Shown in pieces: positions 1 to 8,889 of a stretch of 64,000 nucleotides of DNA. Made by a program: the position numbers and the translations under genes. Numbering within the stretch: position 1 is the stretch's first letter; every line of letters starts with the position of its first letter. The DNA is from Rhizobium terrae (GTDB lineage Bacteria; Pseudomonadota; Alphaproteobacteria; Rhizobiales; Rhizobiaceae): NCBI RefSeq assembly GCF_003425685.1, contig NZ_QJKM01000001.1:611515-675514 (forward strand). Reading direction: 5' to 3'. Below the pieces are notes generated by a model. It had not been told where the DNA came from. It saw only the letters and a list, made by a program, of their open reading frames with translations, and did not search any database.

Positions 1-19
1 GAGCAGGATGGCGCGAAGC

Positions 20-844
20 TTAGTATTCGTCGCCTGTGAGCGGGCTGTCGTCTTGATGACTGTTCGGATCGTGTGCATGACCAGAGCTATCCTTGCGCCT
101 CTGCTCGAAATAAAGAGCGACGACCTCTGTCCTATTGTGGACGCCGAGCTTGGTGATGATGTTGTGGATATGGATTTTCACCGTATGCTCGGACAAGCCC
201 AATGCTGCGGCGATGATCTTGTTTTGATTGCCCATGGCAACGCGAGCGAGGATTTCATTTTCCCGTTTCGTTAACGTTTCGATGGTTCTTGACCGAGTCT
301 CGCTGGTGGCCGGCGACAGCTGGCGGCTTTCGCGCTGTTCGTCGTCCCTCTTCCCGGTTAAGGCGTCACGCGAGCGATAGCTGTTTGGCGGAAAATACCT
401 TCCGCCTTTGAGAATTATCCGAAGTGCAGACAGGAAAACATCGAGGTTGACGTTGAAGGGAATGATTCCTTGAATTTTGTCGAAATCCTGCGCCCGCCGT
501 TGATGTGCGGCGGCTTCGCTATCGTCGTTGCAGATCAATGCCAGTGTAGCTTCGCCATGCAGGGACGAGAATTCCATCCAATGCGCGCTCAGCACCGGAG
601 CGAAGGCCGCGTCCGCCAGCACGAGCTGTACCGGATTGTCGAATTCGACCAGGGCCAGGCGAAGGTCGTGAACTGCCGTGACCGAGAGCCATGGAAATTC
701 GCTTTCGATGGCGGCGGTCATCGCGATTGATATTGTCCCGGGGGAGCAGATGAAGAGCAGCGTCTTGATGGCATTCATTCTCTTCCAGGCGTAGGCTGCA
801 AAATCCACACCGGTCCGTTGTGCGTTGCTATGTGGAACTTGCAC
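20..844 (-). CDS. LuxR-family response-regulator-like transcription factor
   Basis: DNA-binding regulator of 274 aa. The C-terminal third (about residues 195-255) is a LuxR/FixJ-type helix-turn-helix: LTKRENEIL, then GLSEHTVKIHIHNI and NRTEVVALY. The N-terminal half has the size of a receiver domain but is degenerate: the acidic pair expected after the first strand is replaced by LFICSPG, although an Asp remains in LVLADAAF. The GTG start at 844 follows a GAGGGAGGGG Shine-Dalgarno about 6 nt upstream. An internal ATG at 778, preceded by GGAAGAG, would drop 22 residues. It is transcribed away from the secretion operon that begins at 1477 and is a paralogue of the regulator at 48774-49547, so the pair brackets the EPS region. 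Regulation of the secretion and EPS genes is inferred from position only. Confidence 0.85.
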   Translation of the reverse strand: MQVPHSNAQRTGVDFAAYAWKRMNAIKTLLFICSPGTISIAMTAAIESEFPWLSVTAVHDLRLALVEFDNPVQLVLADAAFAPVLSAHWMEFSSLHGEATLALICNDDSEAAAHQRRAQDFDKIQGIIPFNVNLDVFLSALRIILKGGRYFPPNSYRSRDALTGKRDDEQRESRQLSPATSETRSRTIETLTKRENEILARVAMGNQNKIIAAALGLSEHTVKIHIHNIITKLGVHNRTEVVALYFEQRRKDSSGHAHDPNSHQDDSPLTGDEY

Positions 845-1476
845 GACCAGCCCCTCCCTCTATTGAAACCAATCGAACTTTCCTGTCCCCATGTCCTGTC
901 CCGAACCGTAAACCAAGTCCGAAACGCTGAGAATAGATCAGACGAATTAGGAATTAGCTCGAATTGGTAGTGATTTGGTCTTGTGGGGCTCGCCAAAGCC
1001 AGAACAAATCGCGATTTTTGGTGGTCATTTGATCTTCGAAAATAAAACTCTGCACCCCTAAGTGTAAGATGGCTAATCTTGGCCTACCTCTTCTTATTTA
1101 TATTCATACCCAGATTGAATTACGCATTTTCTGCCATAAGCATCGGGCGCTAGCTCGAAATGTTACCTTATCTCTTCCGGCCACTTGGGACACAGTGACG
1201 ACCATTCCGACGCACTAGGCGCGGCGCGCAAAAATCAGCACATGGAAATCGTGGTGCTTTGTAACGAGTTCGGCACCTCGGCAGCGTCCGCTCCAGTTCC
1301 TCGGGAGAAACATGGGAGGAACTCAACAATCAGACATTGCGAGCAATTACCGGCGAACGGTCGCGTTGATGCGTGGCCGTCGCAATAGGAACTTCTGACT
1401 TCAATCAGCGACAAGCGGCGACCTCCACAGAAGATGAAGGGCGGTCCCGGCGTCGCGATCACAAGAGGATACTGTG
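845..1476. promoter_or_regulatory. Divergent intergenic region, probable promoter of the secretion operon
   Basis: About 630 bp without a credible gene between the divergent LuxR gene and the secretion operon. The stretch 930-1170 is AT-rich compared with its surroundings. It holds an element CCCCTAAGTGTAAG at 1055-1068 that resembles elements in other promoters of this window, and two CCTGTCCC copies (882-889 and 895-902) spaced 13 bp apart. A GAGG-type ribosome binding site (1464-1468) serves the gene at 1477. No exact -35/-10 boxes are claimed. Confidence 0.5.
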
Positions 1477-3162
1477 ATGGTAGACAGACGCAATCCGTTC
1501 GACACCTTGTTCGACGATGACGACAGCCAGGAACAACAGCAGCAGCAACAGGAGCAACAACAGCAACAGCAGCAGCAATCCTCCGACCAGAGCCAGGATC
1601 AGAGCAGCGAGTCGACCAATCTCAACGGGAATGGCAACGGCAACCTCAATCTGAGCGGCAACGGCAACCTGAACCTCAACGGTAACGGTAATGCCAACCT
1701 GAACGGCAACTTCAATGAAAATGTCAGCGCCACGACGGTCGACGTAGCCGTCGAAGTCGGCATGGATCTTGAAGGCTATATGCCTGAGGACAACGACTTT
1801 GCCGATGTCGATATGGATGACAGTTCCATCGACGGCATGTTCAACATCCGCATGGACGACATCCTGAACGGCGCACTGACGGGCGACGGAAACAACGTTG
1901 CGAACGTGCTTTCGCAGGTCGCCAATATCCAGGATAACGACAAGCTCGATAGTGCCGAAGTCAGTAATGACGGCGACTTCGATATCGATGCCGACCCTGA
2001 AGGTGGGGTTGCGTTTGCGTCCGATGGGATATCGGCCGGTGGCCACGGCGGCAGCGGCGGCAGCAATGCCGATGCAGACGGCGGTGACGGCGGCGATGGC
2101 GGTGGCGCCATCGGCGGCGCTGCTCTCGGAGGCATCGGCCTTGGTGGGCTCGCAGCGAGCATTGCGGCGGGCGGTGAAGGCGACGGCGGCGATTCCGATG
2201 GCGGCGACGGCGACAGCGGCGATGCCGACACCGGCAGTGCCGATGGCGGCAATGGCAACGGCGGACGTGGCGGCAGCGGCGGCGACGGCCTTGGTCTCGG
2301 CCTCGGCTTGGGGCTTGGACTTGGCGCGGGTCTCGCGTTTGCCGGCAATGGCGATGAGGGCGGCAACAGCAACGGCGGCGACGGCGGCGACGGCGGGGAA
2401 GCCGGTGATTCCGAAGGCGGCGAAGCAAGCGATGCCGGCGATGGTGGGAATTCGGCCGGCGGCGATGTCGCGTCCCTCATGGGCAGTCTCGGCCTGATCA
2501 ACCCGATGTTCAACGACGGTGACGGCGGCAATGCCGGTACCGCCGGCAGCGGGGGCGCCAACAACGCCGGTGACGCCGGCGATCCGACTGGTGGTGCAGG
2601 TGGTGCCGGCGGCGCGGCTTCCGGTGGTGGTGCCGGTGGTGCCGGCGGGGATGCCCTCGGTGCTGGTCTGGGCGCCGGCTTCGGCCAGGGTGCTGGCAGC
2701 GGTACCGGCGGTGACGGTGCGGCAGGCGGTGCAGGCACAGGCGGAGCAGCCACGAGCGGCGATGCCACGAGCGGCGATGCAACAGGCGGCGACGCCTGGG
2801 CGGAAGGCGGAGCTGGCGGCGCAGCACTCAGCGGCGCATGGGCCGACGGCATCGGCGGCGAAGCCTTCGGTGGCTGGGCAATCGGTGGCGCCGGAGCAGC
2901 CGGCGGTGCCGGCGGGATCGCTGCGACCGGATACGGTGGGGAAGGCGGCGACGGCGGCACATGGGGTTCGAACAACGGCGACGACGGTTACGTCACCGGG
3001 ACGAGCCATGCTTCGGCCGATGCCTTTGTCGAGACCAGTGCGTTCAACCAGGAAATCGTCATGGGCGCAAACCTGCAGCAGAATGCAATCGACATGACCA
3101 TCGTCGGCGGCGACCTGACCAGCACGTCGGTAGGCGAAGATACGAGCGACGGCACCTCCTGA
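1477..3162 (+). CDS. Gln/Asn/Gly-rich low-complexity protein, predicted type I secretion cargo
   Basis: Predicted secreted protein of 561 aa, first gene of a type I secretion operon. Acidic start (about residues 8-16), then polyglutamine (about 19-35), NLNGNGN-type Asn/Gly/Leu repeats (about 48-80), a non-repetitive acidic segment (about 85-180), and a long Gly/Ala/Asp/Ser region built from GGDGG, GGAGG and similar units (about 185-510). The last 50 residues are ordinary sequence and include NQEIVMGANLQQNAIDMTIV, which resembles the repeat units of the next gene product. There is no N-terminal signal peptide, as expected for C-terminally signalled type I cargo. The canonical RTX nonapeptide was not found. 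ATG at 1477 is preferred over the adjacent GTG at 1474 because the AGAGG site is 8 nt upstream. Function unknown; a matrix or surface protein is an inference. Confidence 0.75.
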   Translation: MVDRRNPFDTLFDDDDSQEQQQQQQEQQQQQQQQSSDQSQDQSSESTNLNGNGNGNLNLSGNGNLNLNGNGNANLNGNFNENVSATTVDVAVEVGMDLEGYMPEDNDFADVDMDDSSIDGMFNIRMDDILNGALTGDGNNVANVLSQVANIQDNDKLDSAEVSNDGDFDIDADPEGGVAFASDGISAGGHGGSGGSNADADGGDGGDGGGAIGGAALGGIGLGGLAASIAAGGEGDGGDSDGGDGDSGDADTGSADGGNGNGGRGGSGGDGLGLGLGLGLGLGAGLAFAGNGDEGGNSNGGDGGDGGEAGDSEGGEASDAGDGGNSAGGDVASLMGSLGLINPMFNDGDGGNAGTAGSGGANNAGDAGDPTGGAGGAGGAASGGGAGGAGGDALGAGLGAGFGQGAGSGTGGDGAAGGAGTGGAATSGDATSGDATGGDAWAEGGAGGAALSGAWADGIGGEAFGGWAIGGAGAAGGAGGIAATGYGGEGGDGGTWGSNNGDDGYVTGTSHASADAFVETSAFNQEIVMGANLQQNAIDMTIVGGDLTSTSVGEDTSDGTS

Positions 3163-3215
3163 GCGCCGTGATCCTTCTCCGCTCAATCCAGCGATAACGA
3201 AACGACACACGAGAC

Positions 3216-3240
3216 GGACTGCGCAGCCTCTGCGCAGTCC
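3216..3240 (+). terminator. Strong intercistronic hairpin after the first secretion cargo gene
   Basis: An 11-bp perfect stem, GGACTGCGCAG (3216-3226) pairing with CTGCGCAGTCC (3230-3240), with a 3-nt loop. It lies 54 bp after the stop of the Gly-rich gene and 48 bp before the next start. No T-run follows, so it is better read as a partial terminator or mRNA-stabilising stem that lets the first gene be expressed above the downstream transporter genes. Confidence 0.6.
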
Positions 3241-3287
3241 ACCAATTCTGAAATGGCCAGCAGGCATATAGATGAGGGGTCCGTGTC

Positions 3288-5351
3288 ATGACGACCATGG
3301 ACAAGGTAACCGAGGAGATTGCCCATTTCATCGGGCTATTCCATACAACGGTCGAAGAAACGCGGCTGAGGGATGCCTATACGGATTTCTTCTATTACGC
3401 TGCCAAGGAACATATCGTCGCGACCCCTTTTGTTCCCTCGACGTTTCATGCGCCCTACGAATTCGTCGGATTTGATCCCGACGTGCCATACAAGGCGCCG
3501 GTCTATACGACACCCCTCTGGCATCCATCCTTTTCAGGGCATTACAGCCATCCGCCGATCCCCGTCGTCGAGAGCGAATTCGTATTTGTCTCCATCGAAC
3601 TTCCCGAGGACACTCTCCCCGGATTTCGCTCTGGGCACTCTTTCGCCGTCAAGCACATGGAGCCGCCCGGATCGGTGGCGAACTACATCGTCCAAGCGGC
3701 GTCGCTTTCCGACGACGATCAGTTCAACGTCGGCGGAAGCAAGCTCATATTCAATCCCAAGCCGATCGACGATGCCGATATTCTGGAGACCGCCGAAGAG
3801 GCGCTTGCTCGGCCCCCAATCGGCAAGCCCGAAATACCGGGCTCCAGCGCGGAAATCATCGACGTCATCAACACCGTCATATCTCAGCTGGAAACCCTGA
3901 CCGTCGCACCCCTGGACACGACCGCCAAAACCTTCGCGCATCAAGCCAAGGTCGTCGAGGGCACTTATGTCAACGGGGAGAGCGCCGCGGAGGCGCCTGT
4001 CCTGAAAGACTATTTCTCATTCCAAGATGAGGAGGATGTTGCCGAGGATGGTTCCGCCGCGGATGCCAAGGCCGAGGATCCGGAAGACGATGCTGCAGGT
4101 GATGAGGACGACGGACCATCGACAAACGCCGTCGTCATGCCCGATGGTTCTATAGCCGTCGAGAATTCAGTTGACCTCGTTGCCGGCAGCAACACCGCCG
4201 TCAACGAAGCCGTGGTGAAGAACGTCTGGGTAGGAGCGAAAGTAACCGCCGTCGTCGGTGATCATGTGGAGGTCAACGCTATTGTCCAGACGAACGTCAT
4301 TCAGGACAACGACAGCATTGCTTCCGCGGTGAGCGGATGGACAAGCGACGACGGGCCGGACGAAGTCTTCAACATCGCGGGTTTCCAACGGGCGGATCCC
4401 CTGGCGGATAGTCCGGATGCGCATTCCGCACATGGCGGCTTTCCCTCGGCTTGGGCAATCGCGGAAATCCATGGCGACTTGATGATCACAAGCTGGCTCG
4501 AGCAATACGTGTTCATGTCGGATAACGACATCGGCATTCTATCATCTTCCGGGGCAACCACGCAGGTCATCGCAGGCGACAATGCAAGCATCAACCATAC
4601 GTCGATCCTCGAACTCGCGATGCAATACGATCTCATCATCGTCGGCGGGTCGATATATGATGCCAGCATCATCCATCAGACGAATGTATTGTTTGACGAC
4701 GATGTGGTGGGGGCGGTTTCAAATTTCGAGACGAGTGGCACCGGAAGCATTTCCAGCTCCGGCAATCTGCTGTGGAACCAGGCCCTGATCTACAATGTCG
4801 GCGGGGCCGCCCGGTTCGAGGCGCTGCCATCCGCCTATCTCGACACCGCGAACGATTTGGCTGCCGGGGGCGATCACCTGTCTGCAGGCGTTCTGGGCGA
4901 TACCGCTTTCTCCGGCCTTGGTGGATTGCGCGTCCTCTATATCAGCGGCGATCTCCTGAATATCCAGTACATCAGCCAGACGACAATCATGGGAGATAGC
5001 GATCAGATCGCGCTTGCCATGAATGCCGTATATCCGGTTGCCGATGCCACATGGTCGGTTTCGACCGGCGGCAACGCACTTATCAACAATGCCGCCATCC
5101 TGGATCTCGATTCACTCGGACACACCTATGTAGGGGGCGAGCAATATTCTCAGGAAACGCTCTTTCAGGCGGAGCTGATCTCGCACCAGCCAGAACTGCT
5201 CGGACGTGATCCGAACGCATTGGTCAACGAAGCAGTGCTCTTTCTAGACGACGCCATGCTGGAGGATGGAGCGCCGCCGACCGGTATCTACGTGTCAACG
5301 GATGATGACGGGCACTATCAAAACGACGGACTGCAACATGTGCTCGGATAA
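3288..5351 (+). CDS. Repetitive acidic protein, predicted second type I secretion cargo
   Basis: Protein of 687 aa placed between the Gly-rich protein and the ABC exporter. Residues 1-230 are non-repetitive, about 230-275 are highly acidic (E/D/A rich), and about 280-640 carry irregular repeats with the pattern GD or GG, a short hydrophobic strand, NxxxI or NQ, then a DND/DDD turn. Examples are VEVNAIVQTNVIQDNDSI, IIVGGSIYDASIIHQTNVLF and LLNIQYISQTTIMGDSDQI. Such strand-turn repeats suggest a stacked beta structure. No Sec signal is seen. The start at 3288 has GAGGGG about 8 nt upstream. The stop overlaps the upstream in-frame ATG of the transporter gene (TAATG at 5349-5353). The family resembles rhizobial proteins called type I secretion proteins; the exact role is unknown. 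Confidence 0.7.
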   Translation: MTTMDKVTEEIAHFIGLFHTTVEETRLRDAYTDFFYYAAKEHIVATPFVPSTFHAPYEFVGFDPDVPYKAPVYTTPLWHPSFSGHYSHPPIPVVESEFVFVSIELPEDTLPGFRSGHSFAVKHMEPPGSVANYIVQAASLSDDDQFNVGGSKLIFNPKPIDDADILETAEEALARPPIGKPEIPGSSAEIIDVINTVISQLETLTVAPLDTTAKTFAHQAKVVEGTYVNGESAAEAPVLKDYFSFQDEEDVAEDGSAADAKAEDPEDDAAGDEDDGPSTNAVVMPDGSIAVENSVDLVAGSNTAVNEAVVKNVWVGAKVTAVVGDHVEVNAIVQTNVIQDNDSIASAVSGWTSDDGPDEVFNIAGFQRADPLADSPDAHSAHGGFPSAWAIAEIHGDLMITSWLEQYVFMSDNDIGILSSSGATTQVIAGDNASINHTSILELAMQYDLIIVGGSIYDASIIHQTNVLFDDDVVGAVSNFETSGTGSISSSGNLLWNQALIYNVGGAARFEALPSAYLDTANDLAAGGDHLSAGVLGDTAFSGLGGLRVLYISGDLLNIQYISQTTIMGDSDQIALAMNAVYPVADATWSVSTGGNALINNAAILDLDSLGHTYVGGEQYSQETLFQAELISHQPELLGRDPNALVNEAVLFLDDAMLEDGAPPTGIYVSTDDDGHYQNDGLQHVLG

Positions 5352-5362
5352 TGGGGGGAAGC

Positions 5363-7540
5363 ATGTCGGAGACCCAAAGACGGATCGAGAGGGTTGAAGC
5401 CCTCGGTCCAATACACCCGGAAGCAGATCAAGACGATATCTATACAAAGCTGGAGCGCGCCGTGGAAGAATGCTTGAAGCTGACGACCGACGACGCTCCG
5501 ACACCCGTAAGAATACCCCGGCTGGACCTGCGAAGCTCTTCCCAGACCGCGCCGCGCAATGCTGACAATGCCGAGATCGCGGAAGCCGTGGTTCTGCCGG
5601 CCAATGATAGGGTGGTCGAGCCGCAGTTCGATGTTAAGCCCATGCCGGCAGCGCGGGAGGCGACGGAAGCGAAAGCACCCGAAGGCATGATCATCATCGA
5701 CGGTGACACCGGGCCTTTGCGGTCCGATGCCAAGAGTTTCGGGAAATCAACTTCCGGTCCCGGCGCAGGAGGTGGCTCTGGTTCGGGGTTTGGCGGCGGA
5801 CCTACCTTTCACAAGCGCCTTCCTGCGGTCGACTTTTCGGAAAGCCTGCAGGCGGGCATCCGAGCGGTGCGGATAAACCTTTCGATCGTGATGCTGTTCA
5901 CGATTGCCAGCAATATCCTGGTATTGGCGATCCCCGTCTACCTGTTCCAGATATCCGACCGCGTGCTGACGAGCCGCTCGATCGATACCCTCATCATGCT
6001 GACGATCGTCATCATCGGCGCGGTCATCCTTCAAGCGGCGTTCGACGCGCTCCGGCGCTTTATCCTGATGCGCACGGCGGTCGAAGTTGCAGCGCAACTG
6101 GGGGCGCCGATTCTCAGCGCGGCGGCTCGCGCTTCGCTGCATGGAAACGGCCGGGAATACCAGGTGCTCAGCGACCTTCAGCAGGTCCGATCATTCCTGG
6201 TATCGAGAACGCTGCTGTCGTTCCTCGATGCACCGATCGCGCCGCTCTTCGTTGTGGCAGTGTTCCTCATCCATCCTCATCTTGGGATGATCGTGATCCT
6301 GACGGCGCTCATGTTGCTCGCCTTCACCCAGATCAACCAGCGCGTGACCGCAGAGCCTTTCGGGGAGGCGAATACCGCTCAGATAAAGGCAAACCTCCAT
6401 CTGGAAGCCATGTCCCGGAATTCGCAGATCATCAACGCGCTGTCGATGATCCCGGAAACGGTGCAGCTCTGGGGCAGGGATACTGCAACGTCTCTGAAGG
6501 CGCAGGTCATCGCCCAGGACCGCAATATTACCATCGCTGCGATCTCCAAGGCGTGCCGGCTTCTGACGCAGATCGGCATGCTGGGCTGGGGTGCCTTCCT
6601 GTCCATTGAAGGTGAACTCACCGGTGGGATGGTCATTGCCGCTTCGATCATTGCCGGCCGAGCGCTGGCTCCGATTGAAGGAGCTATCGAGGGCTGGAAC
6701 CAGTATAGCCAGTCGCGGGCCGCCTACGGCAGGATAACGGCCCTTCTGAAATCATCGCCTTTCAACTTCGAAAGGCTGAATCTCCCAAAACCCGAGGGGC
6801 GATTGGATGTCGAACGGTTGCTCTACGTCCCACAAGGGACGAAGCGGGTGGTGCTCAACGGCCTGTCCTTTTCGTTGCAGCCGGGAGACTCTCTCGCGAT
6901 CATCGGCAATTCCGGTGCGGGGAAGACGACGCTCGGAAAGATGCTCGTCGGGTCGATCATGCCGACGTCCGGAAATGTTCGGCTGGACCTCATGGACCTG
7001 CGCAATTGGGATCAGCGGCAGTTCGGTGAGAATATCGGCTATCTGCCGCAGGACGTGCAGCTCTTTCCGGGCACGATAAAAGCCAATATCGGCCGGATGA
7101 GGCAAGATGTCGACGATGAGATGATCTATCGCGCGGCGATGCTGGCGGATGTGCATGAAATGATCGCCAGCCTGCCTTACGGCTACGAGACGATGGTTTC
7201 GGCGGACGGCTCACCCCTTTCGGGAGGCCAGAAACAGCGCATTGCGCTTGCAAGGGCATTTTTCGGCGAACCCCACATGGTGGTTCTCGACGAACCCAAT
7301 TCGAACCTCGACAAAGCCGGCGACGCAGCCCTGCTTCGCGCGCTGGAGCATGCCAGGGAAAAGCGGGTCACGGTTGTGACGGTAACGCAGCGGCCGGCAC
7401 TACTGCATACGGTGGACAAGATATTAGTATTGGCAAACGGCACGATCGCGCTGTTCGGAAAACGAATGGACGTTCTGAAGGCCATCGAGGCCCGGGGCAT
7501 CGACATCAATGCAGGTTCGTTCGGCCATCAGATAGAATAG
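5363..7540 (+). CDS. Type I secretion ABC transporter (permease-ATPase)
   Basis: Inner-membrane exporter of the PrtD/PrsD type, 725 aa. A long hydrophilic N-terminal extension (about residues 1-165, with a Gly/Ser-rich linker) precedes a six-helix ABC membrane domain (about 170-440) and a nucleotide-binding domain (about 475-690). Walker A GNSGAGKTT is near residue 514, the signature LSGGQKQRIALARAF near 619, and Walker B MVVLDEP near 639. The switch position reads VTVTQRPALL, with Gln where His is usual. Start: ATG at 5363 has GGGGGGAAG immediately upstream; an alternative ATG at 5351 overlaps the previous stop. It probably exports the two upstream products with the HlyD protein that follows and an outer-membrane channel encoded elsewhere; no TolC-like gene is in the window. 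Confidence 0.9.
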   Translation: MSETQRRIERVEALGPIHPEADQDDIYTKLERAVEECLKLTTDDAPTPVRIPRLDLRSSSQTAPRNADNAEIAEAVVLPANDRVVEPQFDVKPMPAAREATEAKAPEGMIIIDGDTGPLRSDAKSFGKSTSGPGAGGGSGSGFGGGPTFHKRLPAVDFSESLQAGIRAVRINLSIVMLFTIASNILVLAIPVYLFQISDRVLTSRSIDTLIMLTIVIIGAVILQAAFDALRRFILMRTAVEVAAQLGAPILSAAARASLHGNGREYQVLSDLQQVRSFLVSRTLLSFLDAPIAPLFVVAVFLIHPHLGMIVILTALMLLAFTQINQRVTAEPFGEANTAQIKANLHLEAMSRNSQIINALSMIPETVQLWGRDTATSLKAQVIAQDRNITIAAISKACRLLTQIGMLGWGAFLSIEGELTGGMVIAASIIAGRALAPIEGAIEGWNQYSQSRAAYGRITALLKSSPFNFERLNLPKPEGRLDVERLLYVPQGTKRVVLNGLSFSLQPGDSLAIIGNSGAGKTTLGKMLVGSIMPTSGNVRLDLMDLRNWDQRQFGENIGYLPQDVQLFPGTIKANIGRMRQDVDDEMIYRAAMLADVHEMIASLPYGYETMVSADGSPLSGGQKQRIALARAFFGEPHMVVLDEPNSNLDKAGDAALLRALEHAREKRVTVVTVTQRPALLHTVDKILVLANGTIALFGKRMDVLKAIEARGIDINAGSFGHQIE

Positions 7541-7548
7541 GAGAGGGC

Positions 7549-8889
7549 ATGTCCGCGGTTGCGAAAGTCCATGATCTTGAATGGTACTCGGAAGTTCCTC
7601 GATCTGTCTGGAAACAGACCGTGATCGGGCTGGTCCTGACGGTCGCTGCTTTTGGTGGTTTTGGGACATGGGCGGCGACGGCGCCACTCGCCGCGGCCGT
7701 CATAGCCCAAGGCAGCTTCGTTGCAACTGGCCGCAACAAGATCGTCCAGCATTTCGAAGGGGGCATCATCAGGGAATTGCTGGTAAGCGAAGGCGATCAG
7801 GTGGTTGAGAAGCAGCCGCTGGTGCGTCTCGATGAGACGGCGGCGCTTGCTAAAAAAAGGGAGTTCTTCCTCCGTCGCATGAGGCTCGAAGCCACTGCGG
7901 CGCGGCTTGCCGCCCAAGCGGATGGTGCGGAAACGGTGGAAATGCCGGAGTATTTCAAGGAATTCAAGGATGACCCGGATATTTCCGCGATCACCCTTAC
8001 GCAGCAACTCAACTTCAAGGCTCAACGCGTGAAGCTCAAGACGGAGCTGTCCTTGCTGGCGCAGAATATGAAAGCGCTGGAATTTCGCAGCGAAGGTTAT
8101 GTCCGGCACCGCGAGGCTGTGCTGACCCAGCTCAGCCTTTTGAGGGACGAATACGAGATCAAGCGGAATCTGCTGGCCAGGGGCCTTCTGCGTGCAACCG
8201 AGGTCAAGTCGCTGCAACGGGCAATCGCCGATGCCGAGGGCCAGATCGGAAGACTGGGATCGGAAATCGCCGAAACCGGGGCTCAACTGCTGAAAGGCCA
8301 GCAGGAAATATCGCAGGCGGAGGAAACCTATCGGGAGGATGCCCTCGATCGTTTGCAATCCATCCAGGGAGAACGTGATGCGGCGCGGGAACAATCCCGC
8401 GAAGCAGACGACGTTCTCCGCCGTACCACGATCCTCGCCCCGGTTTCCGGCACAGTGGTCAGAACTTATTACCATACGACGGGAGGAGTGATCGAAAGTG
8501 GCAAGGGGATCATGGAGATTCTGCCTGCGGCTGCGCCTCTGATCGTGGAGGCGAAGGTGCCACGCACAGAAATCGATAGCGTAAAGGTCGGCCAGAAGGC
8601 CACCGTTCGCTTGACCGCATTAAACCAGCGTACGACCCCCGTCCTGAACGGCGAAGTGTTCTATATCTCTGCTGATGCGTTGGAAGATAGCAAGGCGGGT
8701 CCTGCCAATCATGACGTCTACATCGCGCGTGTCCAATTGTCGCCGGAGGAAATGACCCGCGTTCGGGGATTCACGCCGCAGCCCGGCATGCCTGCGGAAA
8801 TCATGATCCAGACGTCACTGAGGACATTCTTCAGCTACCTGGCAAAACCCGTTGCTGACAGTATGTCGAGAGCATTCTCCGAGCGTTGA
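7549..8889 (+). CDS. HlyD-family type I secretion periplasmic adaptor
   Basis: Membrane-fusion protein of 446 aa bridging the ABC transporter and an outer-membrane channel. One N-terminal membrane segment (about residues 22-45) is followed by a lipoyl-like half motif (IVQHFEGGIIRELLVSEGDQV), a long coiled-coil hairpin (about 100-290), the second lipoyl half (TILAPVSGTVV) and a beta-barrel with a C-terminal PGMPAEIMIQT segment, the classic PrsE/HlyD/PrtE layout. It starts 8 bp after the transporter stop with GGAGAG upstream, so the two are co-translated. The operon appears to end here. Confidence 0.92.
   Translation: MSAVAKVHDLEWYSEVPRSVWKQTVIGLVLTVAAFGGFGTWAATAPLAAAVIAQGSFVATGRNKIVQHFEGGIIRELLVSEGDQVVEKQPLVRLDETAALAKKREFFLRRMRLEATAARLAAQADGAETVEMPEYFKEFKDDPDISAITLTQQLNFKAQRVKLKTELSLLAQNMKALEFRSEGYVRHREAVLTQLSLLRDEYEIKRNLLARGLLRATEVKSLQRAIADAEGQIGRLGSEIAETGAQLLKGQQEISQAEETYREDALDRLQSIQGERDAAREQSREADDVLRRTTILAPVSGTVVRTYYHTTGGVIESGKGIMEILPAAAPLIVEAKVPRTEIDSVKVGQKATVRLTALNQRTTPVLNGEVFYISADALEDSKAGPANHDVYIARVQLSPEEMTRVRGFTPQPGMPAEIMIQTSLRTFFSYLAKPVADSMSRAFSER

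Noticed and set aside
1540..3000. RTX calcium-binding repeats or a CRISPR/VNTR-type DNA repeat array
   Set aside because: The GGDGG-type units lack the x-hydrophobic positions of the GGxGxDxUx nonapeptide, and the DNA repeats are irregular with no fixed spacer length.
1459..3267. Long minus-strand frames (602 and 399 residues, Ala/Val- or Pro-rich) opposite the Gly-rich gene
   Set aside because: They are mirror images of GGC/GGT-type Gly codons on the plus strand; there is no domain pattern, and the plus-strand gene fits the secretion operon.
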